NCBI GenBank assembly: GCA_947568835.1
Contig: OX387603.1
Coordinates: forward strand, 9,607,943-9,671,942
Length of the DNA stretch: 64,000 bases
DNA from: Protonemura montana
Taxonomy: Eukaryota; Arthropoda; Insecta; Plecoptera; Nemouridae
Direction: 5' to 3'
The notes below the pieces were generated by a model. The model did no database searches and was not told the origin of the DNA. It saw only the letters and a program-made list of their open reading frames with translations. The position numbers and the translations under genes are program-made. Shown here one piece after another: positions 15,401 to 30,400 of the stretch (position 1 is its first letter; each line of letters begins with the position of its first letter).

Positions 15401-18400
15401 ACACAGCATATTTATTTTTTCCAACTTCCGTTAACAATTGCGGTGTCATGTCGTTCTCCGCAGGCCGTGAGCCTCCTTCCGTGGAGCTCTACCCAGACCA
15501 GCACCAGACTGTGACTTTGGGCGGCAGTGCATTGCTTCAGTGCCGCGTCACTGGGGGAACTCCCCAGCCCACGCTACGCTGGACTCGGCCTGACGGACGT
15601 CAACTCTCGGCCAACGTTGAGGATCTCAACGGAGGCGTGCTCAGGTGGGCTTATACATCAGAATTTTTCTATGGCAGCTGCTCTCAAATATTGTTGCTAC
15701 CTCGACTTCCATAGACATCACTACAACAGGACAAAAACTATCAATAGATGAGCAATGGCAGACTCACAGCCTTTATCCTTAAAAGCTAAGACTGGTATGT
15801 CAATGAAAATTATTTTATTAATTGCGATTTATTCCAGGTGGCTCAATAGTTTGCACACTCTTACCAAATATGGTTAAACAGTTCAACAGTTATTGACACA
15901 AAAAATTCCGTGTTGTGCAGGTTCCAGCGCGTGACGCCAGCAGACGCTGGTCAGTACACGTGTCATGCTGAAAACGGCGCAGGCTCGGTGACGGCAGTGG
16001 CAACGCTGGAGATCCAGGCCCCGCCCACTATCACGCTGCTTCCCAGTCGCGTCACCACTGTGCGGCTCGGACAGAGGGTGCGGCTAGAGTGTCGTGCCGC
16101 TGGTGAACCAACGCCAACTGTCACATGGAGCAAGTATCGACCAGGCTACACCACGTAGTGAGTATCTGCCGCCTCTTCTTCAGAGTTTGTGGGTTTGCTA
16201 GAAATCAGATTCTTATGTTATTTTCAGGATTGTCAAAACATCGCGTTGATAAACTTCTCAAATCAATCAGGATAAGAACTGCTGCTAAAAAATTTCTGAC
16301 ACAGATATATCCTTTCTATCAAACTTCCCTGAAAATTCTAATATGTTTGAAGAAAAGTCACCTAGGCATTTGAATTGTAGCTTTATATATATCTATATAT
16401 ATTTTTTTTTTTAAATAAATTCTTGGATATTAAAATGAATGACTCATAAGTAGGTGAAATAAACATCACAAAGCAAGATTTTTTTAACTAGCTGTAAAAT
16501 TTCTAAGGAGCCTACATAACCTGACAAGCTTTGCTCCTCCTTCCAGCGATGCCCAGGGCCGCCCGACGGAGACAAGACAGAGCGCCTTGCTGGAGATCAC
16601 CGCAGCTACCAAGTCTGATGAGGGCGCGTACATCTGCATGGCGCACAACGCAGCCGGCGACATCGAGGAACGGCTGCAGCTGATCGTCGACGACGGCATT
16701 GGTAGGGGCGACATCCCAGGTACAAATCGTTTCCGACGTTCGGTGAAAGGACGCATATTCGTTGCCGTAACCTCTAACGCTGGACGCTCGGTGATGTTTG
16801 CACCCGGAGGTGCTACGACTCAGCGAATCTTGACCCTTAAAGGATATCGAGATGGTTCATTGGCTGTTTATACATGACAGTTGGGCAAAAAGTTGAGTGT
16901 AATAATTGGTTTTTAAGGAAAACAAATAAAAAAAACAAATGTTTTACTGGATTTATTGCATTCAGCAGCTCTATTAAAATATATCACTGAGCCTATAGCA
17001 AGTGCTATCTTTTGTGGGATCAAGATGCTCTAAGTTGTGGCATGTTTCTGGAAGATAATCCAATAATTTGGTTTGTCAAGTGGTTTTATCTTAGCTAGTT
17101 TTAAGCTTAGTTACTACCTCTACTCGTTACATCATGTAAATAAATTAAAAAGCTTTTAACCGAGCAGTAACCAGTTCATTACTATCGAATAACTAGTGAA
17201 CTATCTTTATTATTGGGTACAATAAAACTAACATCTAGGTTCTGGAAAGTTGAACTAAGGGTTTTTGACTGGTGTTATCAATGTAAATAACTTGATGTGT
17301 AGTTATTAATTTGTAAATAATGTAGGGAGTGAGTACTTGAGGTTTTTAACGTATAATTTTACATAGCGTTAACAATATATCTAGCTAGCTAACCAGTAAC
17401 AATGTACATACATACCTATAAGTCGGGTAATAAAAGCTCTCTGAAGGGATTCTGTTTTTGATATAATTTATGAGCTCAAATTTTAATTGCATTTTTTTAA
17501 ATAGAGAGAGACATAATTTCTGGTTTTATCAATGCTTCTACCACACATGATAAAATAAACTGCAATTTACATTTTACAAATTAAACAACATATTCTGATC
17601 TGAGGCAAGTAATTTAGATTTTTTTTTAGTAACAATGGTGCCTTACAGATTTGTGGCAATACATTTTGCTAACTACTTTGGGTCCAAGACCAAAAAATTG
17701 AAAAAGTTGTTGAAAAAGTCGTTCTGTATGTAGTTAGTAGATATTTTAGCCTATAAAGAGTTATTCACTATGTGATGTTCCCTAGTTGTAACAAACACAA
17801 AAAGAAACACGAAAATGCTTTATCTTAATCAACTTTAAATTAATACATTTGAGGGAACTGCTGGAGGGAAGATAGATTAAGGATACATCAGCCAACTTAC
17901 TGCCCATTCGTTACTCGAAGCAGACAAGGTCGACCAAAGATGTCCTATAAACATACGAGCAAACGTTTTATTCCGGACTCGGCTTTACAGTTGACGGCAA
18001 CGGCAGTGAGGAGATTGACGATCTGTACCGCACATCGTCGCCCAACTCGTTCCCACCACCCAGAGCTGGCAACCAGGGAGGCGGAAACCAAGGAGGTGGA
18101 CACCAGGGAGGGGGAAACCAAGGAGGTGGACACCAAGGAGGTGGACACCAGGGAGGCGGACACCAGGGAGGCGGACACCAGGGAGGTGGACACCAGGGAG
18201 GTGGACACCAGGGAGGTGGACACCAGGGTGGTGGACAACATAATGGCGGCATTGTCACGGACCAGGACGTCTTTAGGGTCTCTGTTGGAGGCAACATCGA
18301 GATGCGTTGCCAGGTTCGAGGTGAGTCAGTGGTTCAAGTTATTTGTTAACGAGTTGGCTGTGTGATCTGCTATATTGTCTTTGGGTTTTTGGTTGTCATT

Positions 18401-21400
18401 CCTTCTAAACAAAAGCCAGGAGTGGATGGATCAATTAAGGTTTGCTAGTTTCTATACTAAGCATTGTGATTGTGTTAGGGTCGTTTTGGAATATGTTTGT
18501 TCCTTTTCTAAGAACTTTGAGTTTTCACTCTGCTAAACATTTGATGACCAAGATGGTTCCAAGAAAAATTGAAATTAAATGTAAGCAATTTGACTTTTAA
18601 GGCAATCGTTACATACTTAGACTTCAGAGCCTTAGAAAGAGACAAAAAATAAGCACTGCTAATCACAGAGTGTCTCCCATGTCCGTTTTACAAATTGTTT
18701 AAACTAAAAAAAAAAAAAAAAGATGGGAATTGCCATGAAACTGAATTGAAACATGAAAAAAATTGAAATATCTTTCCTTTGAATAAATTGAAGGTTATAC
18801 TGACCAACCCTTTGTTTTTCTAGGCAACCGCGAAGAGATCTTCCTGACGTGGGTCCGTGCAAACGGCCAGCCACTCCCCTCCAGCTCACACATTGATAAC
18901 GGCATTCTGCACATCCGCAACGTCGACTCAAACGCAGCGGGCGACTACTCGTGCCTCGGCTTGTCCGTTCCCGACCACAAAATGCTGTTCACCGCAAACA
19001 CACGGCTCGAGGTGCTCGGTGAGTCTCCATCCGCGCACGATGACTTCTTGGCCGTTTTGGCGACATTATGGGGCGTGCAGGGATTTGGGGGATAGTTTGA
19101 GGACATGTTTGTTTTTTGTGGTCCAATGGTTTACTTTTTCTACATTAACAGACTTTACTTTTGGTGATTTACTTTTTGAGAGAACTTTTGACAGTTTCAT
19201 GGCATGACTTAAGTCTTCAAGTTGTTTACTTGAGACAGTTTGTTTGATGAAAGGAACACGTCAGTGGACTTATTGACAGGTGCCTTTAAGAAATTGTAGT
19301 TGAACCTGAAAGATGCATTAGTATAAACAATAATAGAACACAGAAACAAATTTAAAATGTGTTGTTCTTCTAAAACAGGAAGAGCTAGCATGGAAGAGGC
19401 GAAGCATTTTTTTAAGGGATGGAGCTTGCTCAAGATTGTTATTGAATATTCCAATTCTGAAATTAACAGAAATATTAGCAGTTCAATAGAGGGTGGAAAT
19501 ATGGGCAGCAAAACAATTGTTGGCTTTTTTTTTGTAGCATTTGTTTAGAGACAAATTTGCTCCTGTATGCATTAATTCTATTGTCTCTCTGTGCTTGTCA
19601 CAACACGTAATTTGGCTAGGGACACTCGCAACATTTTTACCTACGCACCGAATCTACATGCAACGGACTTTCGTTTTTCTATTTGTTTTGGCTGCAACTG
19701 GATGTCACTAAGAACTTGTTTATTTCTACAGTCTGTTGATGAAAAAATTACGTTTCTAGTGCCGTAATCTTCACGCCTTGTGCATGTATCTACTATACTT
19801 CTTTGCATTTACACTGTTTCTATGTACAAATTTGTAAATTATTTTATTTTTACGTGAAATTGGTGCACTTCGTTGTCAGCTTCTAGGTCATGTTCAAGTT
19901 TCAAATTAATCAAAACTACCGGTATAGCAATACAAGGCAAAAATTATTAATTCAAAATTGTAAATAATTGGTCTGCAACTCTGAGAATGTTGCTATTCAA
20001 TTGTATATAATCAGAATCACAGAAGAGTTAACCTGCCTAGGGGCTGACATCTCTTAATAATCCAAGTGTATTTGTTGTAGTCGGTTTGTCCACTTACAAA
20101 AACAAAATTAAGCATTCATTTATGAGGTCATTGAGAAAATTAGGACCAAGTTATTTGAAATAATTGTCTATTCATCAACATTTGGCGAATTTTTTATGTC
20201 ACAAGATGTTGTTACCAAGGTTACCTGGATAGATTTAGGTAACTGGTTAAACCTTTGATCATTGGGGCTTATGGCCTACAGGTATTCAACAAGTATTTTA
20301 CTGGGATGCTTTTATTTCAAAATTAAAATACTGTTTTCATGAAAAATAGTACAATACCTCTGTAACCAAAGTAAGAGAGTGTACAGTTTGTCGATGTTGG
20401 AGTCATATCTACCAATGTTTGTTTGTGTTGATTAATGCTGCTGGACAGCTGACATGTGTAGGCCTAGTTTACAGTTGGACCGAGGTAATGGAAGTACGTA
20501 GCCGTAGCTCTGTTTCAACCCCCCCAGCACGTAGAAACAGAATGTAGAACTCACACGCACAAGTATTTTTCGCACCGAGTCTTAACGCACCAAGAAGCAA
20601 ATGCATCTCACTCTTAGTCGACACGAAATTCGATTTGTGACAAGCTATCAATGAAATAATATATTGTGTTTAATATCAGAGCTCTTTGACTGCATGTCCA
20701 GACGACCAAATGAAGCTTAGGGATATAAAACTCAATCATTTTGGATACTCAAATTTTGGAGTTTCTGGCTCAAAGAGTAAAAAAAACTTGAAGAGAAGAT
20801 TAGCTACAGGATTGGAATGTATCAAATTGGCTGTGATGCCAGGGAAACGCTTGCCTACTCTTTCTCTTGACGCTAATACTTATGCTTCAACATTTGAGAA
20901 CATACATTACGATTTCGTCTTGTTTAATCGTAATCAGCTTAGGGCTCTATTGAAAATGGTCACAAAACGAACTACGAGTCAATTTTGCCCCTCGTAAAGC
21001 ACACTCACGTACCATTTTGCTCGACGGGTGGTTTGTTACCGTCATTGTTTTCTGTCCGACACAAGCAAACAAAAGCGCACAGCTGCTTGCCAAGCACGGA
21101 CACAGGCGAGGTAAGAACGCGGACACAAAACAACATTCACTAGACACGTAGAACACGGGGAAATAGTTTAGGGCACATTTGTGTTTTTTTTTCTTATTGT
21201 TCTGCATTCATCTTGTTTTTGGGTAATTTATTTGAAAAAATGTTTTGGTTTTGGTTGTGGTTCAATGTAGAGGAGGAAATGTTTATTATTTACTGTTCAT
21301 ATCATATGTGTAGGCTATCTAAAAATTACATACAAGCTTACTGTGTTGGTGGACTTGTATGTTTAAAATTTTTTAATATAAAATTGCAGTTTTGACGAGG

Positions 21401-24400
21401 GCATACTTAACGTATTTATAAATATATTTCTTAGGAGACTGAAAGGATACAGAAATGTTTTCAAATCTAAATAATTATCCACAATATGTTAGAAACTATC
21501 TGTAGATATTATGAAAGAGGTTTTCAGTTTCTGCAACAAGATTATTCCCCCGCCACCATGTACCTACATATGACATAGTCTAACTCAAAGATACATCAAT
21601 CTGCATACACTGGCCGCTAAACACTACTTGGTGTTAATTAAATCTCTTCTAGACCTTTCTTTGCTTTCAGCTTTTGGTGGCTTGTTGAGCATCCATTAAT
21701 TTTGTTTATTGTAAGAGCTGAAGAAGTTTCAAGTATACTAGGAAATAAAGGGAAACATTTTGGGGAATGTGCGCTAGTCTAGTCATGTTACCGCATTGAG
21801 TATCTCCAGTCTAATTAGTGCTATCTGACCGCTACAAACCGTAGAATGATGAACTAAATGAGATTTTTGTAAGTGGCAGTCATAATTTTGAATGGTAATT
21901 CAAACTTGGATTACCTGTTACTGCCTAAAATTGTTAAAATGTTGGATAGTTAATAGTTTTCATTATATTAAGCTACAGTTTTATGTGTTGCCATTTGTTA
22001 GAAATTTTTCATGAATTATTTTCATTTCAGATTCATCCTCCCTGTCTTTATATCTCAGCTACCTAAGAGTGTTTCAGATTCTCTGAGATTTTATGAGAAT
22101 CAAAAAAATAAAAAAAAATACTCCCAAAGTTTTTATCCATGTTCAAAAAAAATAAAAATAAAACTAGCAAAATAGAAAGCAACCCTTTTACTAAAAATTA
22201 TCTATTACGTAATTTCTTAAATTGCTCTGCAAGGATAATTTGGCATTTTAACTAACTTCTGTTGTTCCAACAGCACCTCCACGCATCACACTGGATCCGA
22301 CCCGCCAAGTCGTTCGGCCCGGCGACCATGCTCGTATCACGTGCTCAGCAACTGGCGACCAGCCAATCACCATCGAGTGGATCCCACTAGACCGCGCCTT
22401 CTCCAGCCGAGCCACTGTCAACCAAGGTATGATTAACTACGCCTGGCAAAAACTGACAACGGATATGCAATGTACGTTTTGGGATTGTATTTAGTTTTTT
22501 AAATGGGATTAAGAAGCTTACAATTGTAATTTAATTTGGAGTAGAAAGCAATGCCTGGTAACTGTCAATGTGCACAGTTGGTGAAAGGGTGTGGTGGCTG
22601 GGCAAAACCCAATGCATATTAATGTGTCCTTTAAAATGAGCCTGGAAGGAGTTTAATGCTCATTAGCTTCACAAATTTTCCTCATTTTTCTTAAAGGTTA
22701 CCTCCAGTTCCGAGGCATCGAAGTGTCTGACGCTGGCCGCTACGTCTGCAAAGCTACCAACAGTGCTGGAGAAACCAAGGGAACTGCCGAAGTCATCATT
22801 AACGGTCAGTGTCAAATCTCAATCTTTCTCTCGAGAACTGAGCACGCTGGTATAAACTATAATAACAACATGAAGGACACAACACCTTCTCCTGGTTTCA
22901 AACTGAGGTGGAGATTTAAAAGTGACACCTGATGTTTTGCACTGTGATTATTATAAGTGTACACCTTGCCAAGGCGGTACAGGATAGATATTGTATGAGA
23001 TAAGCATTTCAACTCAGGCTGCTGCTGTTTAAAAAGTTGGGATGAGGCTTGTATGTTAAGTTAGGTATCTTCGCTTTGTATTCCAATTAAAAGTGTGAGC
23101 CAGAAGATAAGACAGACACATTTTCTAGATTTTTCAGTCATTAATGCTTTTATCAGTTGAGTCGCTTGTACTACCGCTTGCAACCTTTTAGAAAAATAAA
23201 CCAACAAATAAAGAGCAGTTAGAGATGCATTTAATTTAGTTCTCTTTTGCTAAATAAAATGCCAGTGAATTTAAAAGTGTTACTAAGAGATTTATGCTTT
23301 CCTTCTTGCTGCAACTTCTTATGTGTTTTCTTCGTATTGTTTATGCTGCCTCAGGACTGACAGACGAGTCAATTCTTGGAAACACTCTTGTGGCATTCAC
23401 GGAGAGGCTGGGTAAGGTGTCTGATCTATGCGAGAATTGGCCTCCGAAACAAAATGTGCAATAAGAAAGTGTTGAAAATCAGTGCCTTCCATTTGAATCA
23501 GCCAAAACCAAAAATAAATGATTTTTTAAAACCAATACAGACTGTAAAAAATGGCTGGTCATGTTTTACCATAACGTCAACCTTGTAAAATAAATTGTTT
23601 TTTTTTTCGTGGAAAAACCATTTTGCCCTCCAGTTAGAAGCTATTTTGTCTACCCGTTGCTAAGACCCATTACTTGTGCAGAGCACCAAACATCCCCAAG
23701 CGTGGCGCCTGCCACACGCGTACAACGCACGCAGTCTGGTGCGACGGTGGCCTTGCAATGCCAGGTGGCTGACGTTCGTGCTAGAGTGCACTGGACACGC
23801 GAAGGTGGGCAGTTGCCGAGGTCAGCCTCCGTGCGTGGAAACCAACTGGAGATAGTCAACGTGCAACCAGAGGACCATGGGCGGTGAGCGATGATCTGAA
23901 TTTAATTAAATGCAGCTTTTTCATCTTGATCATTTTGGGATCTTGGCTATCTGCTAATTTCTGAGGTAAAATTTGATGTATTATCAAATTTTTCAACAAA
24001 TTAATTATTCAAGCTTCTTACAATCCTTTTACTCAGATTTGATTCCATGTTCAATTTTATTTTTGCTTTGATTCAGTGATAAATTCAAGTTTATTAACTC
24101 CCTTTAACATCCTCTAATATTTTTATCTTCAAAAATATTTCCTAACTCACAAAATCAAGAGTTTACATAGAAATGCAAGTGTTAAAATGCAGTGAAATTG
24201 ATTTTTTCTTGTAATTGGTAAGTGAAAGACGCTAAAATCTAATTTTTGCCCCCACAGGACAAAAGTCGGGTTTTGATGGATTTTTATGCAGCACCTTAAC
24301 CAGTTTTTGGTCTCCGTTTTGCAGCTACGTGTGTGCGGTCCGTAGCCAAGACGGCACGTCCTCCGACTACATCGACCTCCACGTCGACCGTAAGTATCGG

Positions 24401-27400
24401 CGCCGCCGGCGTCGACGACTTTAGAGCGGCCCGAGAGGGGCGATAGCCGATTTTGTGTTCTTTTTTGTACTAACCTGTAGCGGATTGGTTTAACGCTCAT
24501 TTTTTGTATTTTGATAATCCTTTCGATTGAATGTAACAAATATCTCATCTATGCCTACGTAGCACTCTTTTTACTAAATAAATACGGTGTTCTGAATCGT
24601 ACTTTGCACCCCTGGTTTTTTTTTTTTTTTGGTTGTTTTATTATTTTTATTTTTTAACAATTTCTGTTTCTCTTCTCTCGTGTCCCCCGTACTCATTCCA
24701 TGTCGAAGAAGAGCCTGCTTCATTGACTTGAATTGAGCTGGGTGTGGCACAATTTTACTTCGGTGCATGCCTGGCACTGGCACATGATTTGGTATTACCT
24801 GATTGATGGGTGTAGTCAATTAATCAATCACTTAATTGTTTAGCCTGACCACTGCACTCAGTACCACGTATAATCATCTCTCCCTATCCTGGTACGCCAC
24901 CTTTATCTATCCTGTAAACTAGATACCCTGGGACTGCATTCACTAACAGTGATTAACTTAGTAAATAGAGCTATGTATTCGTATTAAAAAAGCTATTTTT
25001 ATACTCTGTATGGCTAGTGGTGCCAAACCAAATTATGGATGATATGGTTAAATTTCTGCAAACAGAAATTTTTTCATAGAAACAAGAAACATCACTCAGG
25101 AAGGTATGCAAAATACCCTTAATTTCGAGAGTTGTAATTTTACGAGGCTTTTATTTACCATTTTCATTGGTGTAAAATATATCAGAAAATGAATGGTTAC
25201 TCAAAACTTATCATGATTTAATTTGTAATAGTCTCTAAATTCACTCAAAACATCCATAATATTTGGAACAACAATCACTACAGAGCTGCAATAGTTAAAT
25301 CCTTTTGTGAATCCAGGACCCTGGGACCTAATCCTTTTACTGTTCTCTCTACAATACGAGGCACTGGCATTCAATTGTTAATTCGACAACATTGACTATC
25401 TTGTCCCGTGGATGGAAAGACTTCTATGGAAAATGGTCCTTGTAGCACCGAATCCACTAGAAAACTAACACTAGACCACCCCTGAATCCCACATCCTGGT
25501 TGCGAAGCCACGTTCCGGTGATTTCCGGAGCGCGTACTGACTCCCGTCGCCTGCGATCGGTAGAATGCATGCGAGGGTGTAGCCTCATTGTCTGCTGCAT
25601 GCGGACGGCGAGCGGGACTATCCGGCGGATTCCGAGGCTGCCCAGCAACGGCGGCAGAGGGCTTAGTGACGGCGCTCGCAACACAATGGGTTCGTCTGGT
25701 TGCGGTTTGGCTGTATAGCGGTGTAGACCCACCAGGAGAAATGTACTGATCATAGCAAAAATAGAGATTTGACTTATATCTTGCAAGTTTTTAATACTTT
25801 TAAGGTAAATTCTTTTCGAACAGCACTGACAAATATTAAGGAAACCAATTCAAAATGTAATTATTTAAAAGCAAATGAACTTTGATGTCATGTTTTCATC
25901 CAAAACTTTGTTCCGTGGAAATCTGACACATCCAAAATGTTTATCACTATTATTTCACTATTATTTCACACGATCACTTGAGTGTAATGTACGGTTGTTG
26001 ACAAACTTTTCCCCAGCCCTTTGGGCTACTGCCATACAGCCAACACAGTTGAAGTATCTCACACAACCTGAGAAATTTATGGTATGGGACCAAGTGATGG
26101 TGAAACGGGTGTACAGCGGATTTGGTTTTTTACATAAATAACATTTAACTGTGTAAGGTTTTTGTGGTTGCCATGTTAACTACTTACCCACCATTTCTAA
26201 CATATTGCTAAACATGTGTTTGTTTTTCAAATCGCGGGGATATCAGCATTAGCATGCCAAATGTTTAACAAGCGAGAGACACAAGTTTTATTTTTAACAA
26301 TTTTGGCCTATTATTTCTTCAGCCTCATCTAAAGTTCATGTAAAAGCAAGCTTTATTATAAAATGTGATTGTTGCAAAAGCCTCCATAAAAATCAAGTAA
26401 AATGACCACAGCATCGTTGAGATGAAAATGCTGCTATGTTAGTTCAAACTTGTCTCACAGATAGGAAAAGAGCTACAATTTCCTGTCTTTGGCTTGGTGG
26501 CTCTAAAGTGAGATCTCCTTTGTTGATTTCTAAACAAAGAAAGTGAAGGTAGGATAGAGTGTGGCAGAAGCAATTTGACAAGAAGGAATGGTAAGAAAAT
26601 TCAATCAAAGATTAGTATTTTAGATACATTTTTTAGGTAACCAGTTCCTATACTGATACAATTTGAGATATTGTTCAGGGCAATGTCAAGTTGATATTAA
26701 AAGAATGGTGTTAACTGGTGGTTGGACATAAACAATGTGGGGATACACATATTTTTCCTTTTTGTAAGCAAAGTTTAGAAGGTTTCAAAAAAAAATTTTA
26801 AATATGTGTTTATTTAATTTAATACTTTCCTCAGTAAAATTATTTTACCTTTTTGCCTCTTGAGCATTACAAAAGTGTGACCACTTGGCGTTGAGTCGCT
26901 CCAGATTTGATAGCGCTAACCATATCGGAGCATTCCTATGTCGAATTCTTTTGTGACTTCGGTATGGGGTTCTAGCAGCGCTTTCGGTGCCGACGACAGC
27001 AATCCGCATCGATGCGAGCTCGCCGGTCGTCAGGCTGGGTGACACCATCGACGTCAAGTGCATTGTGTCTGGACACTCAGCTAGCAACGCGCAGATCAGC
27101 TGGTCAAAGAACGGGGAGTCACTTGATCACAATGCGCAGGTTGGTGGGAGGATAGCTTGTCCTTGAGTGGTAATATGCCGATGACCCTAATATTACTTTT
27201 AGAATTCGTCATATCCTGTATTTGCTTGATGCTGATGATACTGTGGTTTATTTCAAAGATTAAAGCAGCTTTGTTCTTGTGACAGGCTTACGGAAATCTG
27301 CTGAGGATCTCCGATGTTCGGCCGAACAATGGAGGAATCTACACGTGCAGTGTCCGCACGCTGACAGGATCGTTCTCTGAGGACTACATTCTTGCCATAC

Positions 27401-30400
27401 AGGGTGAGTTTTGTAATTTTTCCCCATAAAGCTAATGCTAAGAAGGTAATCCAGCCTAAAATTTGATGGTTTTCCTTTACAAAATAGAAAGAGAAGATTG
27501 TCAAGAATCACAGCTTTACTTAAAAATCTGTTCTATATTTTATTCAGTACTTATTAGCAATCGGTTGTTAGGAAATTCTGCAGCACAAACATGCCAACAC
27601 ATACCATGCTTACAAGTAGAGGTAAGCTAGTTTCGAGTCAGCTCAATATTAACTTGTTTGACCCTTTTTCCTGCTACCGATCGCTTTACCATGGATATCA
27701 CGCATTGGTAAGTACCATGTTGCAAAGATCACAAATATCATAGCAATCCTTAATAAGTATATTATATTGACATTTTATATTATGTAACATATTTAGTCTG
27801 TCATCACCTCCTAATACCGTGCTATTTCATTAAAAATTGTTCTTTTTCCTAAATACGAAAATTGGCATAATTGATATCTTCCAAACAAACTGTGGCAGGG
27901 CTGACTTTGTATCTTTGCTTCCAGACTCGGACGTTTTGTCTGATCCTGCGCCAGTGGTGACTCGAAAAGCTGCACATGGAGACCAGGTTATGATGGAATG
28001 CCGCACTGACCTTGAGGCCCCAGTCACGTACAAGTGGTCCAAGCAAGGAGGACCACTACCCAAGGACTCGACCACCGATCATGTCAGTACCTTATCATAA
28101 CGAGTCAATGCTACTGCTCAGAATTATAAGGCACACTGTGGTCTTCATTCAGTTTCTTATTAAATAGTAATAAGAATGGAAAGCAGGATGAGGTTTTGTT
28201 AAAATTTTATGTAATAGTTGTCAGCTTTTCGTACCTCATATTTGAGTTTGGTCAGTACCTTGGTTTGTTTGACCCAATCATAAAGTTCTGGTAGACCAAT
28301 TGAGTATTTATTTGGTAATTTATTAACCAATTGAGAAAGAGGAAACCGATGGTTATCTGCAGATCCACCAGCCAATTGCAACCCAAGTAAACTGAGAATT
28401 TAAAATGCTGTATAAACACTTCAAAGTGAGGTAAATGCAATTGTAAGGGTTTTATAGTTTGAAAAAATGTTATGTTGAAAAATACTTAAAAAGAAGAGAA
28501 CAGTAGACTGGAGGGTAAAACCTTAGGTCTACAAGGCAAACACGCTTGACATGTTTTCAACCCCTACCTACCGCAGGCTACGCTGACAATCCGCGACGTT
28601 CGCGCTTCGGACGCCGGAACATATGTCTGTTCGGCTGCAAACGGCGCCGTCAAGATCGACATCCCGAACGTGCTCACAGTGAGTGGCATCGTCCCGCACT
28701 TCGCCCAAGCACCAATGAGCTACATCGTGCTGCCTACGCTTCCAGACGCTTATCTCGTGTTTGCCATCGAGATCAGCATCAAACCTGAGGCTGGAGATGG
28801 TAGGTTGCTTAGAAATTAACGATAGCTGCTGAGATGGTTGAAAATTAAAGAAATTCAGTTCCATTAAAGAGGTAAAAATGTATATGAATTTAAATGAATC
28901 AGAAGAAAATTAGGAAAAAAGGGATCGGGATTATCGAAAGAGGCTTTGAAGAGTGGAATGGGATCGGGGTTATGAATGAAAAAGGGTTGAAAAATGTTAG
29001 GAAATGGTTAAAGGATGGGGTGTGACTGTAAGAAACAAAGAGATAAATTAGATAGGGTAAAAAAAATTACTAATCTGTGTCAATAAAATATTGTTTAGAT
29101 TGATTAGACTCAAGAGATAGTACAAATTTTGTCTCAATATACCATAATGCTCATATTGAATTCTGCAGTGTAAATGTAGCAGGGGGGGGGGGGGGGGATT
29201 ATATTGAACTTACAGAGATACAGTAAAGCAAAGCTGAAGTTAAAGGCTTCTGCCATATTAAGTTAGCTGGTTGGTCAAAGGCATAAGCAATATTAAATAT
29301 TTTCTTGAGTAGGCAGGATATTTTTAATTTGTATTCAATTAATGTGCCCATCACGTTTGTAACTTGTAGGAACTCTTTTTGACAAAGCAATTGTCTGCGC
29401 AGGTCTGATCCTGTACAACGGACAACAACGTGGAGGCGGTGGCGACTTTGTGTCGCTCGGCCTGAACAACTCGTTCGTTGAGTTCCGCTTCAACGTTGGC
29501 AGCGGGCCTGCACTGATACGCTCAGCGCGACCGATTACACTCGGCGAGTGGCACACCATCAAGTTGCATCGTACGCGGAAGGAGGGTAAGTGCAGTCATT
29601 GTGGCAATCCGGCAAATCACTGAAACTAGCTGTACAGTTACTTTCAATTCAATTGGCAATTGGTAATTTTGTAAAGAAATGCTTGAAAATATTGGCTGTT
29701 TTGATTTTAAATGTGTACCTTATCTAGGGTCTTTAATGCCTTTATCTATAAATATGCCAGGAGTGCATGTAAAACATTAAAAAAAAAATAGTGCAACTAA
29801 AAATTGCATTTTGAAAATAATTCTCTTGCCAGCCTGACAATAAATTGTATGAGAAAGTTGGTATCAGTCATATTCAGACCAATATACTGTAGATAATGTT
29901 TACAGAATGCACTTGCATTACCGGAGATTTTCATTTAAAAATATTTTGCTTGTAAAATATGCATAAGTATTACAGTCTTTTTGCAATCACAAAGCGGTCA
30001 AACAACTACTCCGTTTTTATTTGCGCATAGTCTATTGCCAAGTATATTCCGCTAAACTCAAATTGTCCACCGCTAACCCGAAGTGGTCCGATGTCATAAT
30101 CGACGAGTTTACCTTGGCCAGGCATGATGTACGTGGACGGCGACGAGCCAATGAAAGGGACAGCGCTCGGCCGCTTCCAGGGACTCGACCTCGTCGAGCC
30201 GCTTTACCTCGGCGGCGTACCTGACTTCGCCGACATACACCGCCTCAATGGCCACGCCAAGGGCTTTGTTGGTGAGTAACACTTGCGGCTTGGAAAACAC
30301 TGGATCCTTTGATTCTTCATGATTCTCAAAATGCCATGTGAATTCTGTTTGAAATATGTATTCAACTAGTATAAAGGTTTCCAATTTCCACTGCTTTCCA

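Noticed and set aside
18071..18235. Regularly spaced short repeats that might suggest a CRISPR array
   Set aside because: Units are contiguous 15-mers in frame within an exon of an animal gene, with no spacers.
17945..18297. Long antisense open frames rich in Trp-Cys-Pro-Pro-Pro or Ser-Thr-Leu-Val repeats
   Set aside because: They are simply other-frame readings of the 15-bp perlecan repeat.
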